49,542 nucleotides of DNA. It comes from Methanobacteriaceae archaeon. Its GTDB lineage: Archaea; Methanobacteriota; Methanobacteria; Methanobacteriales; Methanobacteriaceae. Made by a program: the position numbers and the translations under genes. This document shows positions 8,681 through 17,362 of the stretch, in pieces (the stretch's first letter is position 1; every line of letters starts with the position of its first letter). The DNA lies in NCBI GenBank assembly GCA_029219465.1, contig JAQXTL010000017.1:1-49542 (forward strand), given 5' to 3'. Under the pieces are notes generated by a model, which did no database searches, was not told the DNA's origin, and saw only the letters and a program-made list of their open reading frames with translations.

Positions 8681-9382
8681 TTATTTAATAATTTTGGTTT
8701 CTGCGTCTCCACCTGAAATTTCAGCCATTTTAGCAGAAAACTTATCTTGAAGACCACCGGACATTTCAATAATACCAATCCATGAACCATCTTGCTGCCA
8801 TTCTTCGTTTAAAATTTCACCAAATCCATGAATAACAGAATAAGCACTTCCCGCAGATGCTCCAGGCAATCTAACAGCAATTTTAACTTTTTCAAATTTA
8901 ATTGGAATAAGTGGTTTAATAGCTTTTAGTGCTACTTGTACTTGCTGGTCTACAGAAGTGAAAGGATCAAATTTGACTCTAGCTTCATCACATGCATTTT
9001 CAATTCTTTGAACAGGATGAGGTAAACCATTTTGAGGGTTAACTGCTTCTTTAGCTATTTTATTAATAACCAATTTCCTTTTATCTTCCTGCATTTTCCT
9101 TTTTTGATCAGCAGTTAATTGTACGGTCCCTTTTTCAAGTATAATTTTAGAAACTTCAATAGGGTCAGTAGTTTCAAATATTTTATTCATAGCCTCATCA
9201 GAGGCTTTGTCTCCTTTTTTGGAATCTTTGAAAATTTCTTCAACAGCTAAAAGATCTTCAATAGCAACATCAGGACCATCTGGATTTCTAAAATCAGCTG
9301 CCAAATCAGGGTCAACTAATATTTCAAAGTGTTCACCACAATATTCATATTTAGCAATAATTGCTTCATCAATGTTTACCAT
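8681..9382 (-). CDS. sdo1: SBDS-family ribosome maturation protein SDO1
   Basis: A 233-residue homologue of the Shwachman-Bodian-Diamond protein, which with EF-2 helps release anti-association factor aIF6 from the large ribosomal subunit. It starts [20 protein letters not shown], and the middle contains [18 protein letters not shown], then [30 protein letters not shown] split over the domain boundary. Length and three-domain order match archaeal SBDS. Its place between psmA and rrp4 is the conserved archaeal arrangement. Confidence 0.95.
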   Translation of the reverse strand: MVNIDEAIIAKYEYCGEHFEILVDPDLAADFRNPDGPDVAIEDLLAVEEIFKDSKKGDKASDEAMNKIFETTDPIEVSKIILEKGTVQLTADQKRKMQEDKRKLVINKIAKEAVNPQNGLPHPVQRIENACDEARVKFDPFTSVDQQVQVALKAIKPLIPIKFEKVKIAVRLPGASAGSAYSVIHGFGEILNEEWQQDGSWIGIIEMSGGLQDKFSAKMAEISGGDAETKIIK

Positions 9383-9416
9383 TAAAGTATCCCCTAACTT
9401 AATTAATTAAAAAGAA

Positions 9417-10199
9417 TTATTCTTCAGCTTCTTCTTCGCAATCAGCTGATTCTTCTTCCTCTTCTTTTTCCTCTTCTTCAACAAGTACTTCATCAATGTA
9501 GTTTTGTACTTCTTCTTGAGAAAGTTTTACGTATTTTTCATCATCAACTTTAATAACTGCAATTTCAACGTTATTTGAAGTGGTTTCGTGATCAGTAGAT
9601 TCATTAATAGCTACTAATGCTAATTCAATAGCTTCATCTAAAGTTAAATCGTCACTATATTTTTCTTCAAAGATTTCCATAGCTGCAGATCTTCCTGAAC
9701 CAATAGCAGTAGCTTTATATTCAATTAATGCTCCACTTGGGTCAGTTTCGAATAATTTGCATTTACCATCATATACTCCACCAATGATTAAAGCAGAACC
9801 AAATGGTCTTACTCCACCGTTTTGAGTGTATAATTGTAACATATCACATAATTTTTTAGATAAGCTAGTTACACGAATAGGTTCACTATAAGTTATTTTA
9901 TTTATTTGTGCTTCAACTCTTGCTCTTTCAATTAAAGCTCTTGCATCAGCAACAAGTCCTGATGTAGCTGCACCAATGTGTTCATCAATTTTGAATATTT
10001 TTTCAATGGATGATGCTTCAACTAATTTAGAAGTAGTCCTTTTATCAACAGCTAAAACAATACCTTCAGAACTTTTTACACCAATAGATGTAGTTCCTCT
10101 TTTAACAGCTTCTCTTGCATATTCTACTTGGAAAAGTCTTCCATCTGGGCTAAATACAGTAATTGCTCTATCATATCCGGCATTTTGTAAAGGTTGCAT
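9417..10199 (-). CDS. psmA: 20S proteasome alpha subunit PsmA
   Basis: A 260-residue proteasome alpha subunit forming the outer gated rings of the 20S particle. The N-terminal gate and H0 helix are clear: [20 protein letters not shown], then [12 protein letters not shown]. The ring-contact region with the ATPase pocket lysine is SIEKIFKID. The C-terminus carries a very acidic tail of about twenty residues, mostly glutamate, which lengthens the protein compared with typical 240-250-residue forms. It is the first gene of the sdo1/exosome part of the operon; a 214-base gap containing possible promoter sequence separates it from rnp2. Confidence 0.97.
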   Translation of the reverse strand: MQPLQNAGYDRAITVFSPDGRLFQVEYAREAVKRGTTSIGVKSSEGIVLAVDKRTTSKLVEASSIEKIFKIDEHIGAATSGLVADARALIERARVEAQINKITYSEPIRVTSLSKKLCDMLQLYTQNGGVRPFGSALIIGGVYDGKCKLFETDPSGALIEYKATAIGSGRSAAMEIFEEKYSDDLTLDEAIELALVAINESTDHETTSNNVEIAVIKVDDEKYVKLSQEEVQNYIDEVLVEEEEKEEEEESADCEEEAEE

Positions 10200-10274
10200 T
10201 TTAATACCTCACATTTTAATAAATATTTTATAAATTTTAAGTTCAACTACATAAAAAAATAAAACCAAATCTCC

Positions 10275-10294
10275 ATGAAAAGGCAAATTTTCAT
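10275..10294. repeat. inverted repeat in the psmA leader region
   Basis: ATGAAAA (10275-10281) and TTTTCAT (10288-10294) are perfect 7-bp arms around GGCAAA, in the 214 bases between rnp2 and psmA. It may be the rnp2 terminator or a psmA control element; no strong T run follows on the minus strand. Weak call. Confidence 0.3.
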
Positions 10295-10413
10295 TTTAAA
10301 TTCCCACTTTGTAGAAAATTAAAATATTTTTATTCTTTTTTCCATAAATCCAATTGATATTTATATTAATAAATTATTTATATAGTTTTCTATTTTAAAA
10401 TAACAAAAAGTAA

Positions 10414-10770
10414 CTAAATGTATTTTTCAGACCCTTTGATAGTGCCAGATAATCCAATAGTTGTAATGGCAATCCTATTCCCATTATATTTATTAGTAAG
10501 AGCAAAAGATGACCTTACCTCATCAACATAATCTCTTTGACATCTTATAATTGATTTATATCTATAATAACCATCACATTTTTCAATTTCAAAGAACCTC
10601 ATAACCCATAAATTAAAATTAGATGTATTAAGTTCTCCTTGAAAACGAACACATGCATCCCAAATAATTGTAACCAATTCATCTTTTGTAATCTTTGAAT
10701 TGATTTTAACATCAACTGTAAGATACCTATTATTTTTTCTTAGTGTAGGTGGCAATACTTTAAGCTTCAT
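10414..10770 (-). CDS. rnp2: RNase P protein component 2 (Pop5 family)
   Basis: A Pop5-type subunit of archaeal RNase P, which removes 5' leaders from pre-tRNA and pairs with Rpp30. The start MKLKVLPPTLRKNNRYLTVD and the motif IWDACVRFQGELNTSNFNLWV are family hallmarks. An ATG at 10770 is preferred because AGGAGG sits seven bases upstream, giving 118 residues; an in-frame start six codons earlier lacks this spacing. The gene overlaps the end of rnp3 by 11 bases, so the partner proteins are translationally coupled. Confidence 0.93.
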   Translation of the reverse strand: MKLKVLPPTLRKNNRYLTVDVKINSKITKDELVTIIWDACVRFQGELNTSNFNLWVMRFFEIEKCDGYYRYKSIIRCQRDYVDEVRSSFALTNKYNGNRIAITTIGLSGTIKGSEKYI

Positions 10771-11470
10771 CTCTAACCCTCCTAACACCTTTTAAAATTA
10801 GATCTTCCCTATTTTTATTATATTCTAGGATATTAGATGAAGTTTCAAAAGACTTATTAATTTCTGCATCTGTCAAACCAGTCTGCTTGAAAAAAGCAAC
10901 AAAATCATGAGTGGTTCTGATATCAAATACCGATTCCGCTCTTGAAGACAACACCAAAGGAAAATCAAATTTCCTATATAAAGTATAGATATCTTTAAAA
11001 TTAGAAATAACTTTTGATCTATGTGACAAATAACTTTTCAAAACATCCTTAAAACATAATTCAATAGCTACATTGTTTTTTACAGCTTCTTTTGCAAGTA
11101 CATGATTTAAACCACTATCATATCTCCTAAGATAGGGTCTTGATAAAACATCCACTTTTATATTTTCCAATGTTGACCTGTTGACTTTTAAATCACCACC
11201 AACAACAGAAATGCAGGAAGCTTTCTTCCTGAATTTGTTAACAGACTTCTGAATATCATTAATGTTTGATGATTTTATTTCCAATGTATAATTAAATTCG
11301 ATAATTCCATCCAATGAATTTTCCAAATCATTCTTAAAATCAACAGCATTTAAAAAGTCATTTGTATTATATGAAAAATTAATATGATTCCAACCATAAA
11401 AAGAAGCTTCATTAGCCAATTTAATATTGTTTTCCAGGCTGCTTCCCTTAATATTTAAATCAAAAAACAT
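10760..11470 (-). CDS. rnp3: RNase P protein component 3 (Rpp30 family)
   Basis: A 236-residue Rpp30 homologue with a PHP-like TIM-barrel fold. It starts MFFDLNIKGSSLENNIKLA and has ISVVGGDLKVNRSTLE, VDVLSRPYLRRYDSGLNHVLAKEAVKNN in part, and LVLSSRAESVFDIRTTHD, all typical. It is the promoter-proximal gene of the leftward block. No ribosome site is visible before the ATG, and A/T-rich promoter-like DNA lies close upstream, so a leaderless or short-leader transcript is possible. In relatives this gene usually follows rpl15e and a COG1325 gene; here those lie near 42 kb. Confidence 0.92.
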   Translation of the reverse strand: MFFDLNIKGSSLENNIKLANEASFYGWNHINFSYNTNDFLNAVDFKNDLENSLDGIIEFNYTLEIKSSNINDIQKSVNKFRKKASCISVVGGDLKVNRSTLENIKVDVLSRPYLRRYDSGLNHVLAKEAVKNNVAIELCFKDVLKSYLSHRSKVISNFKDIYTLYRKFDFPLVLSSRAESVFDIRTTHDFVAFFKQTGLTDAEINKSFETSSNILEYNKNREDLILKGVRRVRDEA

Positions 11471-11517
11471 ATTATAATTTATATTTTTATCAATTAAATA
11501 ATTTATTAAAAAAAATA

Positions 11518-11542
11518 AAAAAGTGAAATTAAATCACTTTTT
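11518..11542 (-). terminator. terminator after the membrane zinc-ribbon gene
   Basis: AAAAAGTGA and TCACTTTTT (perfect 9-bp arms, 7-base loop) overlap the stop codon of the gene ending at 11541 and are followed on the minus strand by a long T-rich run. It separates this accessory gene from rnp3. Confidence 0.7.
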
Positions 11543-12152
11543 ATTGATATCTTAAGAATTCAACTTCCCAACTTACAGTTTCATAATAATCAATAGTAAA
11601 TGTCTCAGAGGTATCGGAAGTATAAGTGAATGAATCAGATCTAGTTTCAACAGCACTTTTTGAACCCCAATCCACACCACCAGACTCACCATTAGAACCG
11701 GAAACTGTTAAATGATTGGTTGCATAATTCTTAATAGGATATGCAGAAAGTTTTACTTTAATTTTACCCTCAGGAACAGTAATTGTTTTAGATCCAGACC
11801 CAGACCCCGAATAACTACCTATGGACTCCCATGACTTAGATTCAGTTGTTTGGGAAGATACCTCTTGAGTTTTAGCATCATCATCGCTACTTGAAACCTG
11901 ACTACTTGCAGACCCAATTTCCTGAGATTCAGTGCTTTGCTGCGGAACATCATTACTTTGACTATTAGAATTATTATTTAATGCAAAAAATCCAATAGCA
12001 CAAACTAATAGCACAATAATAACAATTAAAGCAATTATTATACCTTTAGAGTTACCTCCAGATTTAGGAGGTACTTCTTCAAGTGAACTACCGCAACTTG
12101 TACAAAATTTAGCACCTTTTCTATTTTCAAACCCACATTCTTTACATTTCAT
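11541..12152 (-). CDS. membrane-anchored zinc-ribbon protein
   Basis: About 203 residues. The N-terminus is a zinc ribbon, CKECGFENRKGAKFCTSCG (two CxxC pairs), facing the cytoplasm. One transmembrane helix follows (about 40-62, IIIALIVIIVLLVCAIGFFA), then a Ser/Gln/Asn-rich linker and an outside domain of about 90 residues that looks all-beta, ending WEVEFLRYQ. An ATG at 12152 beginning MKCKEC is preferred; an ATG three codons earlier is possible. It is divergent from the winged-helix gene and shares its repeat-containing promoter region. The architecture suggests a sensor or surface protein; no function is assignable. Confidence 0.75.
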   Translation of the reverse strand: MKCKECGFENRKGAKFCTSCGSSLEEVPPKSGGNSKGIIIALIVIIVLLVCAIGFFALNNNSNSQSNDVPQQSTESQEIGSASSQVSSSDDDAKTQEVSSQTTESKSWESIGSYSGSGSGSKTITVPEGKIKVKLSAYPIKNYATNHLTVSGSNGESGGVDWGSKSAVETRSDSFTYTSDTSETFTIDYYETVSWEVEFLRYQ

Positions 12153-12160
12153 ATAAATCA

Positions 12161-12243
12161 TACACTAAAGATAATTTAATATAATATTTTAATATTATAC
12201 ACTAATAAATTGATTGGAACATGTATAATAATTTAATTAGTGT
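12161..12243. promoter_or_regulatory. repeated TACACTAA / TTAGTGT elements between divergent genes
   Basis: The 139-base divergent region contains TACACTAA at 12161-12168 and again at 12198-12205, with the inverted copy ATTAGTGT at 12236-12243. The second and third form an 8-bp-arm inverted repeat (ACACTAAT / ATTAGTGT). A TATA-like TTATAAAAC near 12252 could serve the rightward gene. The adjacent winged-helix protein is the natural candidate to bind here and control both genes. Confidence 0.5.
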
Positions 12244-12291
12244 GTAATATGTTATAAAACATTTTATAGTACTAATCACATAATATTCAAC

Positions 12292-12588
12292 ATGGGGAAT
12301 GAAAATGATGAACTTTTGAAATTAACTTCATACGTTCAAATTTCTAAGTATAGAGAAAAAACATTAAAATCCATTGGCAATGACGTTAAAATACCAACCA
12401 ACATTGCGAAAGATAGCGGAATTAGGACTAATCATATTTCAAAGGTTCTGAGTGAATTAAAAAGTAAAGAAATCGTCGAATGTATAAACGAGGAAGCTCG
12501 TAAGGGAAGATTATACAGATTGACCGATACTGGAAAAGATGTTTTAGAAAGTATTAAAGTGAAAGAGGATAAGGAAAATAAAGATTAA
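12292..12588 (+). CDS. winged-helix DNA-binding protein
   Basis: A 98-residue winged-helix/ArsR-MarR-like regulator. The recognition region reads PTNIAKDSGIRTNHISKVLS, followed by the wing KEIVECINEEARKGRLYRLT, the typical pattern of small archaeal wHTH repressors. No strong ribosome site precedes the ATG, and the TATA-like element is only about 30 bases upstream, so translation may be leaderless. It lies between zinc-ribbon genes on the opposite strand and overlaps the stop of the convergent one. The ligand is unknown; autoregulation through the TACACTAA elements is likely. Confidence 0.82.
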   Translation: MGNENDELLKLTSYVQISKYREKTLKSIGNDVKIPTNIAKDSGIRTNHISKVLSELKSKEIVECINEEARKGRLYRLTDTGKDVLESIKVKEDKENKD

Positions 12589-13571
12589 TTAAAATCAATC
12601 CCCTCTTTAATATTTTTTAACTCTTCAATAACTTCAGGATTTGAAGATTCTTTTAAAACATCATGCAAAATTTTTATTAACAAACTATTTTTAATATTCA
12701 ACGGGAAACAATCAACCGTTTCATTTACAATTGAATCATAATTTGGATTTTTCAAATCCAACTTATATTGTAATTTTATTTCCTGTCTTAAATCATCATC
12801 AATGTACTTTTCAAGATATACTATTAATTCGTTTGCAAATGAATTACCAAATTTTTCCATAGTTCTTATTGAATCGTCATCAAAAGGAGTATTTTCAATT
12901 AATAGCTTAAAAGATCCATAATTCTGATACCCATATGGGATAAATCTACCTTCAACAGTATGTGCACAGTATTCATTCATGATTTTGAATTCGGGAAGTG
13001 TTAAAAAATACCAGATGAAACTTTGTAATGTTGAAGATGTTTTAACATTAAGTATACAGCACAGCAATTCTTCAATAATTGAAAACAAAAGATAATGAGC
13101 TAATTCATGAATTATTGTTGCAATCTGAACAGATTCATCCAACCTATCATCATAGAAAATATAATTACCTAAAAATATGAATCCTCTTTCATAGCATCTT
13201 GCTTTAGTTTTACAAGGAGCAAATATGCTTGCCAGATTTAAAATTTTATCTTTAATAGTACTACCATGAATTTCAGTGAAATCCGCTCTTAAAAATATAT
13301 CTCTTAATAATTCATTATACTCTTCATCAGTTATTTGAGCATTTAATAGTAAATTTTCATTATATTCAGTGAATAACACGTCAAAATCATCAATTTCAAT
13401 TGGATTTATCTGCCTGTTGCAATTAACGCAATAAACTGTATAATTTTCATTAACTGAACCACAATAAGGACAAACATGTTCCAAAATAAATTTATTACCA
13501 CAATGAGTGCAGTAATTATTTTCTTTAAAATTCAAGGTTCCACAAACATCACAATTTTTCAAAATAATCAC
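12585..13571 (-). CDS. zinc-ribbon protein with HExxH metallopeptidase-like motif
   Basis: A 328-residue protein starting at a GTG that overlaps the upstream TAG by one base. It has two N-terminal zinc ribbons (CDVCGTLNFKENNYCTHCG at 7-25 and CPYCGSVNENYTVYCVNCN at 34-52) and a central helix ATIIHELAHYLLFSI with H155-E156-x-x-H159, the zincin motif. No third ligand is certain, though glutamates follow. The C-terminal part is helical. It could be a cytoplasmic metalloprotease or an inactive relative. It is translationally coupled to the seven-ribbon protein upstream. Family unknown to me. Confidence 0.75.
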   Translation of the reverse strand: MIILKNCDVCGTLNFKENNYCTHCGNKFILEHVCPYCGSVNENYTVYCVNCNRQINPIEIDDFDVLFTEYNENLLLNAQITDEEYNELLRDIFLRADFTEIHGSTIKDKILNLASIFAPCKTKARCYERGFIFLGNYIFYDDRLDESVQIATIIHELAHYLLFSIIEELLCCILNVKTSSTLQSFIWYFLTLPEFKIMNEYCAHTVEGRFIPYGYQNYGSFKLLIENTPFDDDSIRTMEKFGNSFANELIVYLEKYIDDDLRQEIKLQYKLDLKNPNYDSIVNETVDCFPLNIKNSLLIKILHDVLKESSNPEVIEELKNIKEGIDFN

Positions 13572-14458
13572 TACCTAAATCTATTTTTAAGGCTTTTTAC
13601 TGTGTTTCTAAGAGAATTTTTCATTAAAAACATCTTTTTGATATTTTTACCACAATTTGGACAAAATTCAGTATCCCAATCATTTACCTCACCACAAGAG
13701 CAAATAATTTTTGAAATGATTAATCTCTTTGGGTTCAATGGTCTTTGGCAATCTTGGCAAAATTTAGCGGAAATGGGATTTTTATGCCCGCAAACACAAA
13801 CAATTTGTGAATTTTCCTTTTTTATGTTTGCTCCACATTCAATACAAAAAGAATCATTAATATCATTTAAAGTAGAACAGACACACAATACTGCCATATC
13901 GGGTAGATTACCATAATTTTTCAAAGGTAAACCACAATTTCTGCAAAATTGAGCATTGCTTTCATTTTCTTCACCACAAAAACAAAAAATAGAATCATTA
14001 AATTCCAAATTAAAATTACTGTAATTGCTATTTTCATATACAATATTTTTGTTCAACTGCTTTCCACACATTTCACAGAATATATTTTCCTTGGAATTGA
14101 TTGCACCGCAGTCGCATAGAACATTCTCCAAATTGAATTTTGGTTTGGATTTGTTCTTTAAAATTTTAGCTAATTTGCCTTGTGCTCTTTTTGTTCCACA
14201 CATATAACAAAATTCGTTGCTTACATCATTTATGTATCCGCAGTGGCAAATTTCATATTTAAAATCATCACGTTTGCTTAAAATATATGGTGAAAAATCA
14301 ATGGAAAAATTAAAAAACCCAATATTATGTATTGGGGGTGTAAAAACATAAGATTCTTCTTTTTCTGTGTTAAATGTTTTACATCCGCATTCCGGACAAT
14401 ACTGATTATTTGGAAGAATCCTATGACCGCATTTTTTACAGTAATTTTCTAAAGTCAT
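13571..14458 (-). CDS. protein with seven tandem zinc ribbons
   Basis: A 295-residue protein almost wholly made of zinc ribbons. Seven Cys clusters can be read: CKKCGHRILPNNQYCPECG, CHCGYINDVSNEFCYMCG, CDCGAINSKENIFCEMCG, CFCGEENESNAQFCRNCG, CVCSTLNDINDSFCIECG, CVCGHKNPISAKFCQDCQ and CSCGEVNDWDTEFCPNCG. The first has a CxxC first knuckle; the other six use CxC, and the sixth ends CQDCQ. Linkers vary from about 14 to 45 residues. Without an enzyme domain it looks like a scaffold or nucleic-acid/protein-binding array. It is coupled by a one-base overlap to the HExxH gene downstream. Confidence 0.8.
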   Translation of the reverse strand: MTLENYCKKCGHRILPNNQYCPECGCKTFNTEKEESYVFTPPIHNIGFFNFSIDFSPYILSKRDDFKYEICHCGYINDVSNEFCYMCGTKRAQGKLAKILKNKSKPKFNLENVLCDCGAINSKENIFCEMCGKQLNKNIVYENSNYSNFNLEFNDSIFCFCGEENESNAQFCRNCGLPLKNYGNLPDMAVLCVCSTLNDINDSFCIECGANIKKENSQIVCVCGHKNPISAKFCQDCQRPLNPKRLIISKIICSCGEVNDWDTEFCPNCGKNIKKMFLMKNSLRNTVKSLKNRFR

Positions 14459-14466
14459 GTTATATC

Positions 14467-16728
14467 TTAGTTTTTAGACAATGATTGAATTTCCTTAACT
14501 ACTTTAGATAATACTTCTTCGCCTAATCCTTCAATGTATTTGATGGATCCAGCGCATTCGTGACCTCCACCATCAATACCTGCTTGAGGCACTAACTCTA
14601 TCATTTTGGATACAATTTCATTTACATTGAAACCATACTGTTCGTTGACTGCATCAGTAGCTCTGAATACTCCGAAATCAGGACCGTGGCCTAAAGTCAC
14701 AATAGGTTTGTCTTCACCTAACTCCTGTTTTACACTATCATGGACAAAACCACATGTTTTACCTGGAGCAGGGAATGTAAATTTATGTGCATATTTTTCA
14801 ACATCAATAAGGTTAAAGTAGATTCCATTTTCAAGTTGGGTTCTTTTGATATTTGGAAGTGCTGCTTTAAGTTGAGTATCAACTCTTTTTTGATATTCTT
14901 TATACAATGCATTAATCATTTTTTCATGCTTATCAATATTGTCAACAGCCAAAATAGTGTCCATTATTCCTCTACCGTTCATGAATCTTAAGAAGTATGC
15001 TTCAAAGTCGACACATTCAGCGATTTTAGCCAAATGTTCCTTTTCAAATCCTTTTTGACTTGCAAGTTCCAAGTACTGGACAACTTCACCACATTCTGCC
15101 TTATCTCCTAATGCTGCAATAGCAGGTAAATGTTTAATTGTTTCAGTTACATTCGGATTAATTAAATGTGCAACTTCTGTTGCAAGGGCACCTGCAGTTA
15201 ATTGTGAATCTCCACCAACTAGATATGGATTTACATGACAGTCAACATATTCATCAACTGCAACAGTAGCTCCATAAATTTCACCATCTCTTTCATCTTT
15301 AGTGAGCAATTCACCTGGAGAGTGGTGGTCTATTACAACAACTTCAATATCATAAATTTTAGCTTGCATCAATGCAACAATATCCTCTTCTGTTGATCCG
15401 TTATCTAAAAGAACAATTAAAGGCAATTTCTGACCATGTCTTTCTTGGTCTTCCAATGCAAAGGACAAATCTTTAACTACATCTTCAAGCTCATAGAAAG
15501 GAGCCTTACTTGGAGATCTCTTGAAATAGTAGTATTGAGCATCATTACTTGGATTTAATTTTTCGATTAAAGGAACAATAGCTTTTTCCATTGCAACACC
15601 AGAACAAATACCATCTGCATCATTATGGTGTCTAAGTAAAATTGTTCTACCATCAAGTATTGCTCTTCTAATTCTTTGAGCTGCTTCAAACATTTTTGGT
15701 TTAAGTCTGTTTAAAACATCACTTTTGACTAAGAAATCAACATCTTCAGGCTTAGCCTTTTCATTTAATGCATCGTCAATTAATTTAAGTAACTTTGCAG
15801 TATTTTCTTCATCAAGTTTTACCATTGAAGATGACTCAATTTGAGTCTTTCCACCGTGTTCGTTGACTTCACCAACAACTTGAACTGCATCACCAAGTTC
15901 GATATCAGGATATGATCTCTCACCAGCCTTATCAAATGCAGCTATTTCAGTAGTTCCACTTTCATCACTTATTATGAAAATAGTTGGACCGGAAGTCAGT
16001 TGGATTTGTTGAACTTCACCATCAATTCTAACAGTTTTTCCTTTTTTCTTCTCAAGCTCACCTATAAGAGTTCTAGGGAAAGTTTTGGTTAATTTTTTAA
16101 GATTATATGATTCAACATGAGCTAAACCTAAATCAATTTTTCTTTCTCTAGCTTTAATGGCTGTGACAAATACAATTACTTCATCACCAACATTGCATCC
16201 GAAGTGATCTCCTCTCATTAATCCCCAAACATTATTGTTTAGAGTAACAAAAGCACCGTATTTTTCAACTCTGGTGACTTTTCCTTTGTATAACTTGTCT
16301 TTGTCCATATCTCTCATTTGACATAAGGAATCTAGAACATATACATCACGGGTTGCACTTCTGCGAGCTTCAAATTTATCATGTTTAGCTTTTTCTAGTT
16401 TTCTTTTCTCTTCACAGCTAGCACATAAATCATGTTGATCACTTATTGATTTACCACAGTCTCTGCAGACATTTATTTGACCGGTTCCATGACAGTGAGG
16501 ACATTCACCAAATACTTCAACTTGTCCTTTTCCATTACATACTTCACATGGAACATCTTCTTGACCACCTAAGTCAAATTTTGCTCTTGCATTACTGTTT
16601 ACGCCTTTAAAATGATTACCAACATCAAAAGCATCATCTTCATAACCTGTTCCACCACAGGCATCACATTCTTTGTAGTCTACAACTACAGAGCCTCTTC
16701 CTTTACATTTTGGACATTTTGTTTTCAA
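14467..16728 (-). CDS. archaeal DHH phosphoesterase with DnaJ-type zinc finger, S1 and OB domains (RecJ-like)
   Basis: A 753-residue multidomain protein. It has a DnaJ-like zinc region with CxxCxGxG repeats (5-12, 21-28, 61-68, 77-84) and a further CxxC pair (88-106). An S1 domain (about 145-203) and an OB-fold (about 232-305, GEVQQIQLTSGPTIFIISDE) follow. Then comes the DHH domain with HHNDADG (367-373), LLDNGS, DHH (467-469) and AALGDKAE, and a DHHA1 end with GGGHECAGS. Such archaeal proteins are RecJ-related nucleases or nanoRNases acting on single-stranded DNA or short RNA. Exact activity is unproven. Confidence 0.88.
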   Translation of the reverse strand: MKTKCPKCKGRGSVVVDYKECDACGGTGYEDDAFDVGNHFKGVNSNARAKFDLGGQEDVPCEVCNGKGQVEVFGECPHCHGTGQINVCRDCGKSISDQHDLCASCEEKRKLEKAKHDKFEARRSATRDVYVLDSLCQMRDMDKDKLYKGKVTRVEKYGAFVTLNNNVWGLMRGDHFGCNVGDEVIVFVTAIKARERKIDLGLAHVESYNLKKLTKTFPRTLIGELEKKKGKTVRIDGEVQQIQLTSGPTIFIISDESGTTEIAAFDKAGERSYPDIELGDAVQVVGEVNEHGGKTQIESSSMVKLDEENTAKLLKLIDDALNEKAKPEDVDFLVKSDVLNRLKPKMFEAAQRIRRAILDGRTILLRHHNDADGICSGVAMEKAIVPLIEKLNPSNDAQYYYFKRSPSKAPFYELEDVVKDLSFALEDQERHGQKLPLIVLLDNGSTEEDIVALMQAKIYDIEVVVIDHHSPGELLTKDERDGEIYGATVAVDEYVDCHVNPYLVGGDSQLTAGALATEVAHLINPNVTETIKHLPAIAALGDKAECGEVVQYLELASQKGFEKEHLAKIAECVDFEAYFLRFMNGRGIMDTILAVDNIDKHEKMINALYKEYQKRVDTQLKAALPNIKRTQLENGIYFNLIDVEKYAHKFTFPAPGKTCGFVHDSVKQELGEDKPIVTLGHGPDFGVFRATDAVNEQYGFNVNEIVSKMIELVPQAGIDGGGHECAGSIKYIEGLGEEVLSKVVKEIQSLSKN

Positions 16729-16743
16729 TTCTAAAACACCACC

Positions 16744-17262
16744 TTATAGCATAAATTTTTGTGGTTTAAATAATTCTGTATTATTATTAACTATTTCATC
16801 ACGTTCATGCTGATACATTGTAGCTTCATACATCAATTCATTAGCCTGTGAAGCATAACTTGTACCAGTACTATTTGAATAAACTTTAAAACATTCAATT
16901 GCATTTATTAAGTTGTCAACTGCATCAATTTTGAGTTCTAATTCCTGGACAACAGTATCAATATACTCCTTTTGGACATCATTTATATCAGAAGAAAATT
17001 TGTCCCGAATATTTTTTAATTTATTTAGACTTTCATTAAAATTATCACCTGCAGATTTAGCCTTATTTAATGATTCATCAAAATATTTGTCGTTAACTAA
17101 TTTAACAGCTTCATTGTAATCATTATCTCCATCAACGATAGAATTACTAATATCTGGCATGGTTTTATTAATATTATCCATAGAACTATCAATAAACAAA
17201 ATAGCTCCAGAAATAGACAACAATACTAAAATAAAAATTATTAATTTTATATAACTAGACAC
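16744..17262 (-). CDS. small membrane-anchored helical protein
   Basis: A 172-residue protein starting at GTG. One hydrophobic segment (about 6-26, LIIFILVLLSISGAILFI) is followed by an Asn/Asp/Lys-rich mostly helical domain with NINKTMPDISNSIVDGDNDY and several heptad-like stretches, predicted outside the membrane. It ends 15 bases before the DHH gene and may be in its transcript. No recognised family; similar tetratrico-like or four-helix surface proteins are common in Methanobrevibacter. Confidence 0.65.
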   Translation of the reverse strand: MSSYIKLIIFILVLLSISGAILFIDSSMDNINKTMPDISNSIVDGDNDYNEAVKLVNDKYFDESLNKAKSAGDNFNESLNKLKNIRDKFSSDINDVQKEYIDTVVQELELKIDAVDNLINAIECFKVYSNSTGTSYASQANELMYEATMYQHERDEIVNNNTELFKPQKFML

Positions 17263-17341
17263 ATTTATTAAATTTATAACAAGACATTATTAAAATTTTC
17301 CTAAGCAATGGAAATTAAATAAATAAAAAAAAGAAAGGTAA

Positions 17342-17362
17342 GTTTAAAATTAAATTTTAAAC
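17342..17362 (-). terminator. terminator of the superoxide reductase-like gene
   Basis: GTTTAAAA-TTAAA-TTTTAAAC (8-bp perfect arms) sits immediately after the stop at 17363 and is followed on the minus strand by CTTTCTTTTTTTT, a clear T run. Confidence 0.65.

Noticed and set aside
13476-13916. 146-residue frame opposite the zinc-ribbon genes
   Set aside because: Phe-rich shadow of the repeated zinc-ribbon coding sequence.
13571-14458. Repeated Cys clusters considered as a CRISPR-like or tandem DNA repeat
   Set aside because: The repetition is at protein level with diverged DNA and variable spacing; no near-identical direct repeats with uniform spacers exist in the window.
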